Source: Pseudomonadota bacterium
GTDB taxonomy: Bacteria > Pseudomonadota > Gammaproteobacteria > Steroidobacterales > Steroidobacteraceae
Assembly: GCA_947453225.1 (NCBI GenBank)
Contig: CANGFV010000002.1
Coordinates: 1-64,000, forward strand
Direction: 5' to 3'
Length of the DNA: 64,000 nucleotides
Shown: piece after piece, positions 19,984 to 30,539 of the stretch
Layout: each line of letters starts with the position of its first letter
Position numbering within the stretch: position 1 is the first letter of the stretch
The notes under the pieces: generated by a model
The model's input: only the letters and a program-made list of their open reading frames with translations
The model's database searches: none
Told to the model about the DNA's origin: nothing
Program-made: the position numbers and the translations under genes

Positions 19984-22155
19984 ATGAGCGACGATCTCGT
20001 CAATATTGAAATCAATGGCCGGCCGGTACAGGCTCGCAAAGGTCAGATGCTGATTCAGGCCACTGACGCCAGCGGCGATTATGTGCCGCGTTTTTGCTAT
20101 CACGATAAGTTACCGATTGCGGCTAATTGCCGTATGTGTCTGGTTGAAGTTGAAAAAGTACCTAAGCCTTTGCCTGCGTGTGCAACGCCTGTGGCTGAAG
20201 GTATGAAAATTTTCACTAAGTCGCCAAAGGCCATTGCGGCACAAAAAGCAGTCATGGAATTTCTGCTGATCAACCATCCGCTAGATTGTCCGATTTGCGA
20301 TCAGGGTGGCGAGTGTGAGTTACAAGATCTAGCTGTCGGTTTTGGTCGTGACGTGTCGCGTTACAGTGAACGTAAGCGCGTGGTGAAAGATAAGGATTTA
20401 GGCCCGCTAGTGTCGACCGACATGACGCGCTGTATTCATTGCACTCGCTGTGTTCGCTTCACCTCAGAAATCCAAGGCTTTCAAGAGTTGGGTACCTGCG
20501 GACGCGGTGAGCACGTAGAGATTGGCACGTTTATTGAGAAGAGTGTTGAGCACGAATTGTCCGGCAACATCATTGACCTGTGTCCGGTTGGTGCCTTGAA
20601 TAACAAACCCTATCGATACAGTGCGCGCGCCTGGGAAATGACTCAGCAGCCATTGGTGTCGCCACACGATAGCGTAGGCACTAACTTGTTTGCCCACGTG
20701 TTGCGTGGTCGAGTGATGCGTGTAGTGCCGCGCGTCAATGAAGACATCAATGAAAATTGGATTGCTGATCGCGATCGTTATAGCTACGAAGGTTTGTATA
20801 GCGAAGATCGTCTCACTAAACCACTGATGCGTGATGGCAATCGTTGGTTAGAAGTGGATTGGTCGACGGCGTTGAACACTGTCGCAGAAAAACTAAATTT
20901 AGTTAAACAGCAGAACCCACAACAGATTGGTGTGCTGAGTTCACCAATGGCTACTGTTGAAGAAGCTTATCTGACGCAGCGTATTGCGCGCGGTTTGGGC
21001 ACGAATAATCTTGATCATCGTTTGTATCGCGCAGATTTTACTGATCAGGAGTTTGATCCTGTGTTCCCTTGGCTGGGTTGTTCGATTGCTGAACTGGAGC
21101 AGATGAGTGGCGTACTGCTTATTGGTTCTAACTTGCGTAAAGAAGCGCCATTGCTTGCGCATCGTATTCGTAAAGCCGCAGTCAAGAAGGGCGCGCAGAT
21201 TTCGTTTATCAATGCGCATAGCTATAAATATTTATTCCCTGTGGCTCATTATCTGGCCAGTAATGGCCTAGGTATGGTGGATCATTTAGCAGCTGTAGTA
21301 GCTGCTGCAGCGCAAGCTAAGTCAGTCGCTGTGCCTGCTGGTGTGCAGACCTTGGTCCAGCACGCCCAAATCAATGATACTCACCGTTCAATTGCTGCGC
21401 AGCTAAGCAGTGGTGAACGTCAGCACATTCTTTTAGGTATATCTGCTCAACGTGATGGTGCGTTTGCTCAGCTACGTGCTTTAGCGGCAGCGTTATCACA
21501 AATCACTGGAGCTAAGTTGGGTTATATCGCTGATGGCGGCAATACAGTCGGAGCGCATCTTGCTGGCGTGTTACCGCATCGTGGTGTGGCTGGCGAGGCT
21601 TTATCAGTCAGTGGTCTAGATGTGGTTTCAATGCTTGAAGCCAAACTTAAAGCGTATGTCGTAGTCGGCTCGATTGAAGCGCAAGATTTACCTGCAGCTG
21701 CTATCGCTAATATGCGTGCGAATGGGTTTGTGGTGGCGCTGTCTTCATATGCCAGCGCAAAAGAGTATGCGGACATTGTCTTGCCAATCGGTACCTTCGC
21801 TGAAACTTCGGGCACTTATGTCAATGTCGAAGGTCGCTGGCAGAGTGTGCCAGGTGCAGCAAAGCCGTTGGGTGAAGCTCGTCCTGCATGGAAGGTGCTG
21901 CGAGTCCTTGGCAATTTGTTGAACTTGCCAAACTTTGATTATGAAACTTCTGAACAAGTGCGTGATGAGTTGCAGTCTTTTACATCGCATGTGATTGCGA
22001 ATAATCAATATCAAAACACTACTGCTGTCGTGCGCCACTCATCCATATCAGCCGCTGAAGTGCAATTATATGCTGTCGATGCAGTGGTGCGTCGCGCCAC
22101 GGCGTTGCAGCTGACGCGTGAAGCGTTGCAGGCTAAAGCAGGAGATCGAGCATGA
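19984..22155 (+). CDS. nuoG: NADH-quinone oxidoreductase subunit G
   Basis: 723 residues. The N-terminal [2Fe-2S] ferredoxin domain ([20 protein letters not shown]) is followed by the His-Cys3 N5 site ([19 protein letters not shown]) and by two further Cys groups for N4 (CIHCTRC and LCPVGAL). After about residue 215 comes a molybdopterin-oxidoreductase-like domain without the extra N7 cysteines found in E. coli: the corresponding segment [11 protein letters not shown] has no Cys. The stop overlaps the nuoH ATG by four bases. Confidence 0.96.
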   Translation: MSDDLVNIEINGRPVQARKGQMLIQATDASGDYVPRFCYHDKLPIAANCRMCLVEVEKVPKPLPACATPVAEGMKIFTKSPKAIAAQKAVMEFLLINHPLDCPICDQGGECELQDLAVGFGRDVSRYSERKRVVKDKDLGPLVSTDMTRCIHCTRCVRFTSEIQGFQELGTCGRGEHVEIGTFIEKSVEHELSGNIIDLCPVGALNNKPYRYSARAWEMTQQPLVSPHDSVGTNLFAHVLRGRVMRVVPRVNEDINENWIADRDRYSYEGLYSEDRLTKPLMRDGNRWLEVDWSTALNTVAEKLNLVKQQNPQQIGVLSSPMATVEEAYLTQRIARGLGTNNLDHRLYRADFTDQEFDPVFPWLGCSIAELEQMSGVLLIGSNLRKEAPLLAHRIRKAAVKKGAQISFINAHSYKYLFPVAHYLASNGLGMVDHLAAVVAAAAQAKSVAVPAGVQTLVQHAQINDTHRSIAAQLSSGERQHILLGISAQRDGAFAQLRALAAALSQITGAKLGYIADGGNTVGAHLAGVLPHRGVAGEALSVSGLDVVSMLEAKLKAYVVVGSIEAQDLPAAAIANMRANGFVVALSSYASAKEYADIVLPIGTFAETSGTYVNVEGRWQSVPGAAKPLGEARPAWKVLRVLGNLLNLPNFDYETSEQVRDELQSFTSHVIANNQYQNTTAVVRHSSISAAEVQLYAVDAVVRRATALQLTREALQAKAGDRA

Positions 22156-23252
22156 ATGCGATCCCTGCCTTTGTTCAGCCGTTATTTAATTTCTTAAATC
22201 TGCCCGAATGGTTGCAGTTTGTGCTGTGGACTGCCGCTACGGCAGTAGCGATGTTTCTGGCCATTATTATTTTTATGGCCTTTCTGACGCTGGCCGAGCG
22301 GCGCGTGATTGGCTCAATGCAGGCGCGTATCGGACCAAATCGTATTAAGGTCTTTGGGCTTCCGTTCTTCCGTGGTCTGGCTCAGCCATTTGCAGATGTG
22401 ATCAAGCTGATGTTTAAGGAAATTATTCTGCCCACTGGGGCGAATAAGTTTCTTTTTATTCTTGCACCGTTGCTAACGGCCATTCCTGCGTTAGCGACCT
22501 GGGCGGTGATGCCTTTCTGGCCTGGCTTTACAGTCGCCGATGTAGATGCGGGCTTGCTCTATATTTTGGCGCTAACGTCTACGGGTGTTTACGGCGTCAT
22601 TCTTGCCGGTTGGTCATCAAATTCTAAATATGCATTCTTAGGGGCAATGCGTGCCGCCGCTCAAGTGGTTGCCTATGAAATTGCCATGGGCTTTGCGTTG
22701 GTGGGTGTAGTGATGGCCACCGGTTCGTTGAACTTAGGTGACATTATTGAAGCTCAACGTGGGGGCATTCATCACTGGTTGTTTGTGTGGTTGTTTCCAT
22801 TGTTCATCATTTATTTCATTTCCGGCATCGCTGAAACCAATCGTGCGCCATTCGATGTGGTGGAAGGCGAATCGGAAATTGTGGCCGGTTTCCATGTGGA
22901 TTATTCCGGTATGGCCTTCGCGCTGTTCTTCGTGGCCGAATACATCAACATGATTTTAATTTCGGCATTAACGTCAATCTTCTTCTTGGGCGGTTGGTTG
23001 TCACCCTTTGCTGAGATGCAGTCCTTGCCCGCCATTCTGACCACATCTGGTTTGCATTGGTTGGTGTTCAAGATCTGCTTCTTCCTATTCTGCTTTTTAT
23101 GGTTCCGCGCCACGTTTCCGCGTTATCGCTATGACCAAATCATGCGTTTAGGTTGGAAGGTCTTTATTCCGTTGACCTTGGTGTGGATCACTGTGGAAGC
23201 TGTGTTAGCGATTTTCCGGATTGGCCCATTTGCTCGGTTGATGGTGGGCTGA
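22152..23252 (+). CDS. nuoH: NADH-quinone oxidoreductase subunit H
   Basis: 366 residues with about eight or nine transmembrane helices. NuoH anchors the peripheral arm and forms the entrance of the quinone channel. Family landmarks include [16 protein letters not shown] near the N-terminus, [11 protein letters not shown], and the acidic loop [22 protein letters not shown] that contributes to the E-channel. It overlaps nuoG by four bases. Confidence 0.98.
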   Translation: MNAIPAFVQPLFNFLNLPEWLQFVLWTAATAVAMFLAIIIFMAFLTLAERRVIGSMQARIGPNRIKVFGLPFFRGLAQPFADVIKLMFKEIILPTGANKFLFILAPLLTAIPALATWAVMPFWPGFTVADVDAGLLYILALTSTGVYGVILAGWSSNSKYAFLGAMRAAAQVVAYEIAMGFALVGVVMATGSLNLGDIIEAQRGGIHHWLFVWLFPLFIIYFISGIAETNRAPFDVVEGESEIVAGFHVDYSGMAFALFFVAEYINMILISALTSIFFLGGWLSPFAEMQSLPAILTTSGLHWLVFKICFFLFCFLWFRATFPRYRYDQIMRLGWKVFIPLTLVWITVEAVLAIFRIGPFARLMVG

Positions 23253-23259
23253 GTTAGAT

Positions 23260-23742
23260 ATGAAAAGTATTTTCAAAACCTTATTTCTTTCAGAGTTGTG
23301 CCAGGGCCTGTATGTCACGGCTAGGCAATTTTTTGCGCGCCCGCATGTTGTGGTTCAATACCCTGAAGAAAAGACGCCACAATCACCACGCTTCCGTGGG
23401 CTCCATGCGCAGCGCCGTTACGCCAATGGTCAGGAGCGTTGTATTGCCTGCAAGCTCTGCGAGGCTGTTTGTCCAGCGCTGGCAATTACGATTGAGTCAG
23501 GCGTGAGTGATGATGGCACGCGCCGCACCACGCGTTATGACATTGATCTGTTCAAATGTATTTTCTGTGGCTTCTGCGAAGAGGCTTGTCCGGTAGATGC
23601 GATCGTAGAAACGCGTATTCATGAATATCACATGGAAAATCGCGGTGAGAACATCATGACTAAGGATAAGTTGTTGGCAGTGGGTGATAAGTTTGAAGCC
23701 ATGATTGCTGCTGACAAGGCTGCAGATGCGCGGTACCGATAA
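23260..23742 (+). CDS. nuoI: NADH-quinone oxidoreductase subunit I
   Basis: 160 residues, a TYKY-type 8Fe ferredoxin. Two complete C-x2-C-x2-C-x3-CP motifs, at C61-C71 and C100-C110, bind clusters N6a and N6b that pass electrons toward N2. The gene ends immediately before the nuoJ ATG with no spacer. Confidence 0.98.
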   Translation: MKSIFKTLFLSELCQGLYVTARQFFARPHVVVQYPEEKTPQSPRFRGLHAQRRYANGQERCIACKLCEAVCPALAITIESGVSDDGTRRTTRYDIDLFKCIFCGFCEEACPVDAIVETRIHEYHMENRGENIMTKDKLLAVGDKFEAMIAADKAADARYR

Positions 23743-24390
23743 ATGAGCTTCACTCAAATCCTTTTTTATTTCTTCTCGATCGTGTTGGTGATTTCAGCCA
23801 CTGGCGTGATCACGGCACGCAATCCAGTGTATTCAGCGTTGTGGTTAGTATTGTCATTTTTTAATAGCGCCATCATCTGGATGCTGATGGAGGCTGAATT
23901 CTTGGCCATCGTGCTTGTGCTGGTGTATGTCGGTGCGGTAATGGTTCTGTTCCTGTTTGTCGTCATGATGCTCGACATCAAGGTAGAAGAATTGCGCGCG
24001 GGCATTACCAAGTATGCGTGGCTAGGCCTGCCTGTGGCGTTAGTAGTTATTGGCGAAATTGGTAGCGTGGTGTGGGTTAAATCCTCGGGCAGTGCTCCGT
24101 TAGGCTTAAGTAGTGTGGCATCGCCTGCAGCCTATGCCTTGGATTACAGCAATACCAAAGCACTGGGGCAGTTACTCTACACCGAATATTTATATCCATT
24201 GCAGTTAGCAGCCTCAATTCTATTGATTGCTATTGTGGTTGCCATTGTGCTCACCATGCGTAAACGTCCTGGTCAAAAGTTACAGGACATTAGTGCGCAG
24301 GTTGCTGTGAAGGCCAGTGATCGCGTGCGTATTGTTAAAGTCGCTGCGGTGCAGCCTGATGCTGATCAACAAGTGGAGGGACAGTCATGA
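23743..24390 (+). CDS. nuoJ: NADH-quinone oxidoreductase subunit J
   Basis: 215 residues with five predicted helices. The third helix region [18 protein letters not shown] is the signature segment, containing the pi-bulge and the conserved Tyr of the ND6 family. The C-terminal 45 residues are a polar cytoplasmic extension. The stop overlaps the nuoK ATG by four bases. Confidence 0.96.
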   Translation: MSFTQILFYFFSIVLVISATGVITARNPVYSALWLVLSFFNSAIIWMLMEAEFLAIVLVLVYVGAVMVLFLFVVMMLDIKVEELRAGITKYAWLGLPVALVVIGEIGSVVWVKSSGSAPLGLSSVASPAAYALDYSNTKALGQLLYTEYLYPLQLAASILLIAIVVAIVLTMRKRPGQKLQDISAQVAVKASDRVRIVKVAAVQPDADQQVEGQS

Positions 24391-24692
24391 TTACACTACA
24401 AGATGTACTGCTGCTGTCTGGCGTGTTGTTCAGTTTGTCCGTGGCAGGCATTTTTTTGAATCGTAAGAATGTCATTCTGCTACTGATGTGCATTGAGCTG
24501 ATGTTGCTTGCGGTCAACTTTAACTTTGTGGCGTTCTCGCGCCAGCTCGGTGACCTGCATGGTCAGATTTTTGTGTTTTTCATCCTGACCGTAGCTGCAG
24601 CTGAGTCGGCCATCGGTCTGGCAATTTTGGTGGTGCTGTTCCGTCAACGTAAGAGCATCAACGTTGAACAGCTCGATACGATGAAGGGTTAA
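24387..24692 (+). CDS. nuoK: NADH-quinone oxidoreductase subunit K
   Basis: 101 residues with three transmembrane helices (ND4L family). The conserved membrane glutamates are in the [10 protein letters not shown] helix and the [11 protein letters not shown] helix, both part of the proton pathway. The nuoL GTG follows after two bases. Confidence 0.97.
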   Translation: MITLQDVLLLSGVLFSLSVAGIFLNRKNVILLLMCIELMLLAVNFNFVAFSRQLGDLHGQIFVFFILTVAAAESAIGLAILVVLFRQRKSINVEQLDTMKG

Positions 24693-24694
24693 TC

Positions 24695-26773
24695 GTGGAG
24701 AACACTCTTTTAGTCATTGTATTGGCTCCGCTGATTGCAGCGATTCTGGCGGGTATCTTTGGACGCTGGATTGGTCGGGTAGGTGCGCATACCGTCACGA
24801 TTCTTGGTGTGGCTATTGCCTGCGGTCTTTCTATTCTCACGCTAAAACAGTTGGTGACAGGTGAGGTGCAGAATTACTACGGTAATGTGTATACCTGGTT
24901 AGTCAGCGATGGCGTACAAATGAATGTTGGGTTCATGGTAGACCGTCTGACCGCCATGATGATGGTCGTAGTTACGTTTGTATCCTTATGCGTGCACGTA
25001 TATACCATCGGCTACATGGCCGAAGACCCTGGCTATCAGCGTTTCTTTTCTTATATCTCGCTGTTTACTTTCTCCATGTTGATGTTGGTGATGTCCAATA
25101 ACTTCATGCAGCTATTCTTTGGCTGGGAAGCGGTGGGTGTCGTGTCTTATTTGTTGATTGGTTTCTGGTATACCCGTCCCACAGCTATTTTTGCCAATCT
25201 CAAAGCCTTTCTAGTTAATCGCGTGGGTGACTTTGGTTTTGTACTAGGCATTGCTGCGGTGCTGTATTACACCGGTTCGCTGGATTACAAAGAAGTGTTT
25301 GCCACCGCGCATCATGCGTTTGCGGCTAAGTCGCTTGAGATTGTTCCTGGATATGCATGGGATGCTATTACGGTGACCTGTCTGTTGTTGTTTGTGGGTG
25401 CGATGGGTAAGTCAGCACAAATGCCATTGCATGTGTGGTTACCCGATTCAATGGAAGGCCCAACGCCAATTTCGGCACTGATCCACGCGGCAACCATGGT
25501 GACCGCCGGTATTTTTATGGTGGCACGTATGTCGCCGTTGTTTGAAATGTCTGAGACGGCACTAAACACGGTATTGATCATTGGTTCGTGTACAGCATTT
25601 TTTATGGGACTGTTGGGATTGGTGAACAACGACATTAAACGAGTGGTGGCTTATTCCACGCTGTCGCAACTGGGTTATATGACGGTAGCGTTGGGCGTGT
25701 CTGCATATGCGGGTGCCGTATTTCATTTAATGACCCATGCCTTCTTTAAGGCACTACTATTCCTAGCTGCCGGTTCGGTGATTATGGGCATGCATCACGA
25801 GCAAGATATGCGCAAGATGGGCAATCTTAAAAAATACATGCCCGTGACTTATCTCACCTGTTTGATTGGCTCGCTGGCGTTGATTGGTTTTCCTGGCACG
25901 TCTGGCTTCTTCTCTAAAGACGCGTTGATCGAAGCTGTGCACGAATCGCATTTGCCTGCGGCAGGCTTTGCATATTTCTGTGTGTTGACTGGCGTATTTA
26001 TTACAGCATTTTATAGCTTCCGACTGGTGTTCATGACGTTCCATGGCAAGGAGCGCTTTGATACTAGCGAAGCTGGGCATGCGCATGGTGCTCGCGCGGT
26101 TGCAGCTAAACATGACGACCATTCACATGGTCATGATGATCGTTCTCACGACCACGCACATGATCATGCACACGATAGTCACGGGCATCACGGTGGTGTG
26201 CCGCACGAAAGCCCTTGGGTGGTGACTTTGCCTTTGGTGTTGTTGGCGATTCCTTCCGTGTTTATCGGTTGGTTCACCATTGGCCCGATGTTGTTTGGCG
26301 ATTATTTTGGCTCAGCCATTTATGTAGAAGAAGCGCACAACGTGCTCGGCGAATTAGCTCATGAGTTTCATGGCTCCGCTGCATTTGTTGAACATGGGGT
26401 GACGCAGGTGCCGTTCTTCCTGGCCATGAGTGGCGTGTTCTTTGCTTGGCTGTTCTACGTCAAGATGACCGATGTACCGGGCAAGATCGCGAACATTTGC
26501 TCACCGCTATACAAACTATTTGAAAATAAATACTTTTTTGATGATGCGTACTTTGCTGTGTTTGCCAAGGGCAGTCGTAATCTCGGACAGGCCCTGTGGA
26601 AAGTGGGCGACAGCGTATTTATCGATGGCTTGTTAGTGAATGGTTCGGCGCGTGCAGTGGGTTGGTTCGCGGGTGTGATTCGCGGTATTCAGACTGGCCG
26701 TCTGTATAGCTATGCATTCACCATGATTATCGGCTTAGCGGCAATGTTGTATTTCTTTGTGCTTAAACATTGA
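24695..26773 (+). CDS. nuoL: NADH-quinone oxidoreductase subunit L
   Basis: 692 residues with a GTG start, about 80 longer than E. coli NuoL. NuoL is the distal antiporter-like proton pump with a long lateral helix. The core HVWLPDSMEGPTPISALIHAATMV with the pump Lys/His residues and the LFFGWEAVGVVSYLLIG glutamate helix are conserved. Residues about 461-505 form a His/Asp-rich hydrophilic insertion (many HGHD and HDHA runs) between two late helices, ending at VPHESPW. It sits between nuoK and nuoM. Confidence 0.97.
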   Translation: MENTLLVIVLAPLIAAILAGIFGRWIGRVGAHTVTILGVAIACGLSILTLKQLVTGEVQNYYGNVYTWLVSDGVQMNVGFMVDRLTAMMMVVVTFVSLCVHVYTIGYMAEDPGYQRFFSYISLFTFSMLMLVMSNNFMQLFFGWEAVGVVSYLLIGFWYTRPTAIFANLKAFLVNRVGDFGFVLGIAAVLYYTGSLDYKEVFATAHHAFAAKSLEIVPGYAWDAITVTCLLLFVGAMGKSAQMPLHVWLPDSMEGPTPISALIHAATMVTAGIFMVARMSPLFEMSETALNTVLIIGSCTAFFMGLLGLVNNDIKRVVAYSTLSQLGYMTVALGVSAYAGAVFHLMTHAFFKALLFLAAGSVIMGMHHEQDMRKMGNLKKYMPVTYLTCLIGSLALIGFPGTSGFFSKDALIEAVHESHLPAAGFAYFCVLTGVFITAFYSFRLVFMTFHGKERFDTSEAGHAHGARAVAAKHDDHSHGHDDRSHDHAHDHAHDSHGHHGGVPHESPWVVTLPLVLLAIPSVFIGWFTIGPMLFGDYFGSAIYVEEAHNVLGELAHEFHGSAAFVEHGVTQVPFFLAMSGVFFAWLFYVKMTDVPGKIANICSPLYKLFENKYFFDDAYFAVFAKGSRNLGQALWKVGDSVFIDGLLVNGSARAVGWFAGVIRGIQTGRLYSYAFTMIIGLAAMLYFFVLKH

Positions 26774-26821
26774 TAGTGAATGCAACTGAGTTTTACTTGA
26801 GTCTATTTTTGAGCAAACAGA

Positions 26822-28345
26822 ATGACTGATTGGCCAATTTTAAGTGTACTCATCTGGTTGCCCATTGCCGTGGGTGCAGTGTTGTTGGCGCTGGGTGAAC
26901 GTGCTGTAGCCGCAGGTCGTTGGATTGCGTTGCTCGGTTCTTTGGCGACATTTGCATTATCGCTACCCCTTTGGACCGGGTTTGATCTCACCACTGCGAC
27001 TATGCAGTTTGTTGAGCATCGTGAATGGATCAATGCGTTCAATGCTTCTTATCACTTGGGTGTAGATGGATTTGCCATGCCATTGGTGGTGCTAACGACA
27101 TTCATCACGCCGTTTGTTGTGCTTGCTGGTTGGACGGCGATTGAAAATAAACAGACTCAGTACTACGCGGCCTTTCTAATCCTAGAAGGCTTAATGGTTG
27201 GTGTGTTTGCTGCATTGGATGCCTTGCTGTTCTATGTGTTCTGGGAAGCCATGCTAATCCCGATGTTCATCATCATCGGTATTTGGGGTGGTCCGCGTCG
27301 CGTTTACGCCACGATTAAATTCTTCCTCTATACCTTCTTAGGTTCGGTGTTCATGCTGGTGGCATTGATTTATATGTACTTGAAGTCTGGCAGTTTTGAA
27401 ATTGCTGCCTTCCAAGGCATGACGCTGACCTTGGATGAACAGATTCTCATCTTTATCGCTTTCTTATTAGCCTTTGCGGTCAAAGTGCCAATGTGGCCAG
27501 TGCATACGTGGTTGCCCGATGCTCACGTTGAAGCGCCTACCGGAGGTTCAGTGATTCTAGCGGCCATCATGTTGAAAATGGGTGGTTATGGTTTCTTGCG
27601 CTTCTCGCTACCCATTGCGCCCGATGCTAGTCGCGAGCTGGATTGGTTGATGATTTCCTTATCCTTGATTGCGGTGGTCTACATTGGATTTGTAGCGCTG
27701 GTGCAGCAGGACATGAAGAAGCTGATTGCTTATTCGTCGATCGCGCACATGGGTTTTGTCACTCTAGGGTCGTTTTTGATGTGGGACATTGTGCGGGCCA
27801 CAGGCAGTACGCAGGGTGCAGCGATGGGCTTAGATGGCGCGATGGTACAAATGATTTCGCACGGATTGATTTCAGGGGCGATGTTCCTTGGGGTTGGTGT
27901 CATGTATGACCGAGTGCATAGTCGCGAAATCAGCGCCTATGGTGGCGTTGTGAATAAGATGCCTATTTTTGCTGCCTTCTTCGTGTTGTTCTCGATGGCC
28001 AATTCAGGTCTGCCGGCCACCTCTGGTTTCGTGGGTGAGTTCTTGGTGATCTTGGCCGCTTTCCGTGCCGACTTCTGGTATGCCTTCCTAGCGGCCATGA
28101 CGTTGATTCTCGGTGCGGCGTATACCCTATGGTTAGTGAAGCGCGTGATCTTTGGCAATGTTACTAATGATCATGTTGCGCATGTAGAAGATGTGAATAG
28201 TCGTGAATTCATCATGATGGCGATATTGGCGGTGGCTGTGCTTGCATTGGGATTATGGCCTGCGCCCTTATTGGAAGTGATGAAGCCAAGTGTTGAGCAT
28301 TTAGTTCAACATGTGATGACTTCTAAATTGCCTCTGCCGTTGTGA
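26822..28345 (+). CDS. nuoM: NADH-quinone oxidoreductase subunit M
   Basis: 507 residues with about 14 helices. NuoM is an antiporter-like proton-pumping subunit (ND4). The glutamate helix FYVFWEAMLIPMFIIIG and the lysine/histidine segment PVHTWLPDAHVEAPTGGSVILA are intact. It is 48 bases after nuoL and 59 before nuoN. Confidence 0.98.
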   Translation: MTDWPILSVLIWLPIAVGAVLLALGERAVAAGRWIALLGSLATFALSLPLWTGFDLTTATMQFVEHREWINAFNASYHLGVDGFAMPLVVLTTFITPFVVLAGWTAIENKQTQYYAAFLILEGLMVGVFAALDALLFYVFWEAMLIPMFIIIGIWGGPRRVYATIKFFLYTFLGSVFMLVALIYMYLKSGSFEIAAFQGMTLTLDEQILIFIAFLLAFAVKVPMWPVHTWLPDAHVEAPTGGSVILAAIMLKMGGYGFLRFSLPIAPDASRELDWLMISLSLIAVVYIGFVALVQQDMKKLIAYSSIAHMGFVTLGSFLMWDIVRATGSTQGAAMGLDGAMVQMISHGLISGAMFLGVGVMYDRVHSREISAYGGVVNKMPIFAAFFVLFSMANSGLPATSGFVGEFLVILAAFRADFWYAFLAAMTLILGAAYTLWLVKRVIFGNVTNDHVAHVEDVNSREFIMMAILAVAVLALGLWPAPLLEVMKPSVEHLVQHVMTSKLPLPL

Positions 28346-28404
28346 TGCAGGGGTTGATTGGTAGGCCGCAGCGTTTGTAACAGCACCGAATTAGTAGCAG
28401 AACC

Positions 28405-29838
28405 ATGTCAGCGAACTTTAATTTCGTAGTCGCCTATCCAGAAATCTTCGTGCTGTCAGCAGCCTGTGTGATTTTGCTGGTCGATTTATTCGTCAGCGAT
28501 AAGCAGCGCGTGGTGACTTTCCTTTTGTCGCTGTTGTCTTTAGTGATCGCGGCGTTAATCACTGTCCGTTACGGTGTAACTGAACGTGTGCTGGCGTTCA
28601 ATGGCACCTTTGTGGCTGACCCGATGGGTAATGTACTCAAACTGTCTACGTATGGCGCGACGGCGCTGAGTTTGTTGTATGCGCGTGAGTATCTGGCACG
28701 CCGTGGCTTGTTGAAGGGTGAATATTTTGTGTTGGTATTGTTCGCCATGCTCGGTGTGATGGTGATGATTTCTGCGGCAAGTTTGTTAACCATTTATCTT
28801 GGTGTCGAACTGCTATCGCTGTCCTTGTATGGCCTAGTGGCTTTCGATCGTGATAATGGCGTGGCTGCTGAATCGGCCATGAAGTACTTTGTATTGGGCG
28901 CGATTGCATCGGGCATGTTGTTGTATGGCATGTCGGTGATTTATGGCGTGACCGGTACGCTTGAGTTGTCACAAATTGCCAATCGTATTCCAAGCATTGG
29001 TGTGCACAGCTTGGGTCTCGCCTTTGGCTTGGCATTCTTGGTGGTGGGCGTGGCATTTAAATTTGGCGCCGTTCCTTTTCATATGTGGGTACCCGATGTC
29101 TATCACGGTTCACCTACTGCCATTACTTTGTTTGTCGGTTCCGCGCCTAAGATCGCTTCTTTTGCGTTGGCCATGCGCCTGTTGGTTGATGGTATGGGCG
29201 GCATGGTAGAGCAGTGGCGTCCCATGCTAATTGTGCTTGCGGTGTTATCGATGGCCATTGGTAATGTGGTGGCGATCGCACAGTCCAACATCAAGCGTAT
29301 GCTGGCTTATTCCACCATTTCTCATGTGGGGTTCATTCTGCTGGGCGTGTTAGCGGGTACAGTGCAGGGTTATCAAGCCGCGATGTTCTACACGCTGACC
29401 TACGTGTTGACGGCGGTCGGTTCCTTCGGCGTGATTTTGTTGCTATCTCGTCAGGGCTTTGAATCTGATGCGATTGACGACTTTAAGGGCTTGGCGAAAA
29501 AATCACCCTGGTTTGCCGCGGTAATGGCGATGTTAATTTTTAGTACTGCCGGTGTGCCTCCTTTTGTAGGCTTCACCGCCAAACTGGCCGTCATTCAATC
29601 CGTCATTGGCATTGGCTATACCTGGTTAGCGGGTGTTGCAGTGTTCTTCTCAGTGATCGGTGCCTACTACTACATTCGAGTGGTCAAGGTGATGTACTTT
29701 GATGCTCCAATAGACAACGGTCAGATTGAAGCGGGCAGTGCATTGCGTATCGTACTCAGTCTCAATGGCTTGGCGGTATTGGTGCTTGGGCTGTTGCCTG
29801 GCGCCTTGCTTGATTTGTGTATTCGCTCAATTAGTTGA
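28405..29838 (+). CDS. nuoN: NADH-quinone oxidoreductase subunit N
   Basis: 477 residues with about 14 helices. NuoN is the antiporter-like subunit (ND2) nearest the quinone module and the last gene of the operon. The glutamate helix LTIYLGVELLSLSLYGLVAF, the KFGAVPFHMWVPDVYHGSPTAIT segment and the NIKRMLAYSTISHVG motif are present. Two small hairpins follow at 29945-29990, but no T-run terminator is obvious. Confidence 0.98.
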   Translation: MSANFNFVVAYPEIFVLSAACVILLVDLFVSDKQRVVTFLLSLLSLVIAALITVRYGVTERVLAFNGTFVADPMGNVLKLSTYGATALSLLYAREYLARRGLLKGEYFVLVLFAMLGVMVMISAASLLTIYLGVELLSLSLYGLVAFDRDNGVAAESAMKYFVLGAIASGMLLYGMSVIYGVTGTLELSQIANRIPSIGVHSLGLAFGLAFLVVGVAFKFGAVPFHMWVPDVYHGSPTAITLFVGSAPKIASFALAMRLLVDGMGGMVEQWRPMLIVLAVLSMAIGNVVAIAQSNIKRMLAYSTISHVGFILLGVLAGTVQGYQAAMFYTLTYVLTAVGSFGVILLLSRQGFESDAIDDFKGLAKKSPWFAAVMAMLIFSTAGVPPFVGFTAKLAVIQSVIGIGYTWLAGVAVFFSVIGAYYYIRVVKVMYFDAPIDNGQIEAGSALRIVLSLNGLAVLVLGLLPGALLDLCIRSIS

Positions 29839-30083
29839 AGCAGGGTGGGTTTAATTGAGCGTTATGCAATTGCTAAAGGTGTGAAATTTCTTAAGAGAGT
29901 TCTGCGCTATCAAATTAGTCAGGTATTTTGAAATCAAATAAATAAGTAAACTTTTCTGTTTACTGTAAGCATTAAAGCTTTCTTAATGCTCCGCCAAGGA
30001 AGACGTTCTGCCCTTCTGTTTGTTAAATCAAGCCTTTTCTTGCTATCGGGTCATGGCGTTTGTTGCGTGGCGCTTTTTGAATA

Positions 30084-30127
30084 TTACATAACGTATGTAT
30101 TCAATCAATGAGTAGGTAGTTATGTAA
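30084..30127 (+). promoter_or_regulatory. Dyad operator candidate upstream of the PEP-CTERM gene
   Basis: TTACATAAC (30084-30092) is perfectly matched by GTTATGTAA (30119-30127), with half-sites about 35 bases apart centre to centre. The nearer half ends about 50 bases upstream of the TATAAT box at 30176. The geometry suits a dimeric regulator, which cannot be identified. Confidence 0.4.
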
Positions 30128-30175
30128 GATAAAGATAAATTTTTACCCATATGGAGGGGGTATTTTTTTAATTGA

Positions 30176-30181
30176 TATAAT
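30176..30181 (+). promoter_or_regulatory. -10 box for the PEP-CTERM gene
   Basis: A consensus TATAAT, with no good -35 at the proper distance (GGAGGGGG occupies that zone), suggests an activator-dependent promoter. It lies 57 bases before the ATG. Confidence 0.4.
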
Positions 30182-30238
30182 ATACTGGACTTAAGTGAAC
30201 TGATTGCTGATTATCTTTTAAAATAATGGAGATTGTTT

Positions 30239-30511
30239 ATGAATGCTAAATTTTATATTTCTGGATTGTCAGTACTGACCTTGTTGTTTTCTGCTGTTCA
30301 GGTTCATGCTGACGAGCATTATAGCAACTCCTCTAGCTCACATTCTTATCAAGATAACAATTACAATAACAACTATAACGACGATAACGAGGAGCATAAT
30401 AACTATTCCAATAACCCTACTCCGGTGCCAGAGCCATCTGCTCTAATGTTATTGGCTCTGGGTGCTGGCGGAGTTGGTATCTCCAGACTACTAAAGAGAA
30501 AAGCTAAGTAG
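30239..30511 (+). CDS. Small Asn/Ser-rich PEP-CTERM sorting-domain protein
   Basis: 90 residues from ATG 30239, which has GGAG seven bases upstream. The TTG at 30233 is too close to that site. An N-terminal signal peptide (1-24, ending VHA) precedes a short mature region of Asn, Tyr, Asp, Ser and His (about 25-60, highly repetitive). The C-terminus is a textbook PEP-CTERM signal: VPEPSALMLL, a hydrophobic helix, then a basic RLLKRKAK end. Such proteins are processed by an exosortase (EpsH/Xrt) and associated with exopolysaccharide or biofilm matrix; no exosortase gene is in this window. Its own terminator follows, so it is probably monocistronic. The function of the Asn-rich body is unknown. 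Confidence 0.88.
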   Translation: MNAKFYISGLSVLTLLFSAVQVHADEHYSNSSSSHSYQDNNYNNNYNDDNEEHNNYSNNPTPVPEPSALMLLALGAGGVGISRLLKRKAK

Positions 30512-30539
30512 TTCTTTGAATAAATAACGCTTTATTATC

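Larger units (their letters stand above)
29839..30238 (+). other. AT-rich gap between nuoN and the PEP-CTERM gene
   Basis: No credible gene is seen in these 400 bases. Two adjacent perfect hairpins, AGTAAAC/GTTTACT (29945-29964) and AGCATTAA/TTAATGCT (29968-29990), may stabilise or end the nuo mRNA. Further on are the TTACATAAC dyad and a TATAAT box, described separately. Confidence 0.6.

Noticed and set aside
28646-29056. 136-residue minus-strand frame inside nuoN
   Set aside because: It is Pro/His/Arg-rich antisense of a membrane protein gene, a typical shadow.
30053-30066. Sigma-54 (-24/-12) promoter for the PEP-CTERM gene: TGGCGTTTGTTGC
   Set aside because: The GG to GC spacing is eight bases instead of ten, so it cannot be a normal sigma-54 site.
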